From assembly GCA_003136915.1 (NCBI GenBank), contig PLEB01000378.1, positions 1,490-18,527 on the forward strand: a stretch of 17,038 nucleotides of DNA. Direction: 5' to 3'. The translations under genes and the position numbers were made by a program. A model generated the notes under the pieces. That model was not told the origin of the DNA. It saw nothing but the letters and a program-made list of their open reading frames with translations, and did no database searches. The stretch is from Chitinophagaceae bacterium (GTDB taxonomy: Bacteria > Bacteroidota > Bacteroidia > Chitinophagales > Chitinophagaceae). Of the stretch, positions 15,570 through 17,038 are shown in pieces (the stretch's first letter is position 1; each line of letters starts with the position of its first letter).

Positions 15570-17038
15570 GTGAAATTGAACCGCCTGATCCCGACAACCG
15601 GGAAGACTGTTAGTGCGCGCTTGTACAGGGTAATCCTTTTTACCTCCTCATTCTTATTTATGTTCTTGCAAAACCGGGCAGCAAACCGGTTTTGGGTGGC
15701 TGCAGCAGCGGGTAATTGGAGCAATACGGCAAACTGGTCTGTCGCGTCCGGAGGGGCAGGGGGAGCCAGCGTTCCAGGTGTAGCAGATGCAGTTACGTTC
15801 AATGGCAATGGCCTGGGCAATTGCAATATTGATATCGTAGTCGGAATTACGAGTATCAATGTAAATGCAACATACACCGGCACAATCAGCCAAAACGCAA
15901 ATACAATTACAGTCTCCAACACAGCAACATTTGCAGGAGGCATTTTCACTGGTGGTTCAGCCGATATAACTATAACTGGGGTCTTTACAAATTCGGGTAC
16001 AGCTTTTACCTCAACTTCCGGTGTGCTTGAACTGAGAAGCAACGCGGCTTTCACAGGAGGCTCATTTACACACAATAATGGTACGGTAAGATTCAACGGC
16101 TTATCGGTTGGTGGGCCCAATATATCCGGGACGAGCCCTTCGTTTTATATTCTTGAATTGGTCGGTTTGGGAAAAACTTATACTTTTTCCTCCGCGGGGA
16201 ACATAACGGTTAACCATGCCCTAAATATCAGCGGATCATTGTCCTGTGTAATTAATACAGGAGTGTTTGACGTGCTTGGAGATATCAATATAACGAACTC
16301 GGCCATTGGCGGAGGAGGAAATGCATTGATCAATATCGATGGAACAGGAACCCAGAATTATAATGGTGCAGCGGCAGCGAATGAAGGTGCACTACCACAA
16401 CTGACGATAAATACAACCGGAACGGTCAATCTAACAGGCTTTCCTTCCGTGGATGATAACTTTACCTATACTGCCGGAACCATTAACGCAGGAGTTTCTA
16501 CCTTCTGTTTCGTAAGGTCTACCGTAGGCGCTTATACAATTACCGGCAGTCTAATCTTAAACAATGTAGTGTTTGACGCAGAAGGGGCACTTACTGCAAC
16601 ATTTGCCGTGGGCACCGTATTAACTGTACCAGGCACGCTTACTATAAGCGGAACCGCTGCAATGAGTTTAAATACGGCGGTAGCCGGAACTACCGCGATA
16701 CAGGCACAGGGAGATATTCTGGTAAGCAATACAGGCGCCGGAGGCGGAACTGCAGGCATACTGATCAATGGTGCCGGCGGCCAGAATTTTGCCAGCACTG
16801 TTCCCGCAGGAGAAGGCAGGATGCCATACATAACGATTCAAAAAGCTTCAGGGACCCTGGTATTAAGTGGTATTATTTCCGAAAGGCGGGATTGGACATA
16901 TATCAGTGGAGCGGTTGATGCATTTACGAATCTATCGACCGTGGCTTTTGGTGGCGGCAATCTTACGGTCACCAGTAACGGCATGAACTTTTACAATGTT
17001 TCGGTTACTGCAAATACCACTACGCTCGGAAATAATCT
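15570..17038 (+). CDS. Large secreted adhesin-like repeat protein, partial (3' end beyond window)
   Basis: From GTG at 15570 the frame is open to the window end, 489 codons plus 2 bases. An in-frame TAA at 15555-15557 limits the start. The N-terminus is basic with a hydrophobic core (about residues 21-33, VILFTSSFLFMFL), a probable signal peptide. RFWVAAAAGNWSNTANWS (about 40-57) follows, a motif at the start of many large Bacteroidota surface proteins. The rest is rich in Gly, Thr, Asn, Ser and Val with short beta-strand repeats such as GTVRFNG, as in beta-helical adhesins. Two longer units repeat with a period of about 144 residues: GDI at 237 and 381, each followed about 35 residues later by EG-x-x-P-x-x-TI. 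Such proteins often end in a type IX secretion sorting domain, but the C-terminus is not visible. The ligand is unknown. Confidence 0.8.
   Translation, partial: MKLNRLIPTTGKTVSARLYRVILFTSSFLFMFLQNRAANRFWVAAAAGNWSNTANWSVASGGAGGASVPGVADAVTFNGNGLGNCNIDIVVGITSINVNATYTGTISQNANTITVSNTATFAGGIFTGGSADITITGVFTNSGTAFTSTSGVLELRSNAAFTGGSFTHNNGTVRFNGLSVGGPNISGTSPSFYILELVGLGKTYTFSSAGNITVNHALNISGSLSCVINTGVFDVLGDINITNSAIGGGGNALINIDGTGTQNYNGAAAANEGALPQLTINTTGTVNLTGFPSVDDNFTYTAGTINAGVSTFCFVRSTVGAYTITGSLILNNVVFDAEGALTATFAVGTVLTVPGTLTISGTAAMSLNTAVAGTTAIQAQGDILVSNTGAGGGTAGILINGAGGQNFASTVPAGEGRMPYITIQKASGTLVLSGIISERRDWTYISGAVDAFTNLSTVAFGGGNLTVTSNGMNFYNVSVTANTTTLGNN

Noticed and set aside
15542..16120. Minus-strand open frame of 192 codons rich in Pro, Val and Ala
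   Set aside because: It mirrors the Gly/Thr/Asn-rich adhesin codons on the other strand, where the plus frame has a signal peptide and family motif.

Overview
The window looks like a chromosomal segment of a Bacteroidota bacterium, most likely of the Chitinophagaceae type. The clues are several promoters of the Bacteroidota form (TTG or TTTG, 20-21 bases, then TAnnTTTG), few Shine-Dalgarno sequences, a kdsA gene that implies an LPS outer membrane, lipoproteins with Bacteroidota-style lipoboxes, families common in this phylum (DUF2911, DUF7935-like, PepSY-like BLIP fold), and a giant secreted adhesin-like protein starting with a RFWV..GNWSNTANWS motif. No rRNA, tRNA, CRISPR array, transposase or phage gene is visible.

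Layout. Bases 1-3745 (minus): a mitochondrial-type aconitase followed after 2 bases by a GT39/ArnT-like membrane glycosyltransferase that runs off the left edge. 3881-5520: a small PspC-domain protein (+), KDO-8-phosphate synthase (-) and a small lipoprotein (+). 5517-7067 (minus): the catalytic part of a methylmalonyl-CoA-type mutase. 7189-9480 (plus): a DUF7935-like membrane-anchored protein, an A-type Fe-S carrier and a secreted DUF2911-TPR protein. 9594-10043 (minus): a periplasmic PepSY-like protein behind a promoter with a dyad. 10314-12475 (plus): a secreted ChbG/YdjC-like deacetylase, then an OsmC-Bcp pair for peroxide defence. 12481-15172 (minus): DoxX, a 517-residue exported protein of unknown function and a DinB-like protein. 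15570-17038 (plus): the start of a repeat-rich adhesin-like protein that runs off the right edge. Both edge genes are open-ended and easy to miss.

Most genes are ordinary housekeeping or envelope functions in short, mixed-strand units. Direct functional links are few: OsmC with Bcp, and possibly the Fe-S carrier with aconitase, which is a 4Fe-4S enzyme.

The most unusual feature is a pair of related non-coding elements, E1 (4097-4178) and E2 (8156-8286). Each has inward-facing arms made of three or more tandem heptamers of the form (A/G)GTTGA(C/T), ending in GGA. They also share inner sequence at identical spacing: AGGTGC 4 bases after GGA, then AATAAAG or AATTAAAG 8 bases later. They therefore look like copies of one dispersed element and not chance hairpins. 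Because 7 is not a multiple of 3, three heptamers carry TGA in all three frames, so an arm can stop translation entering from outside. In E1 the kdsA stop codon lies inside the arm.
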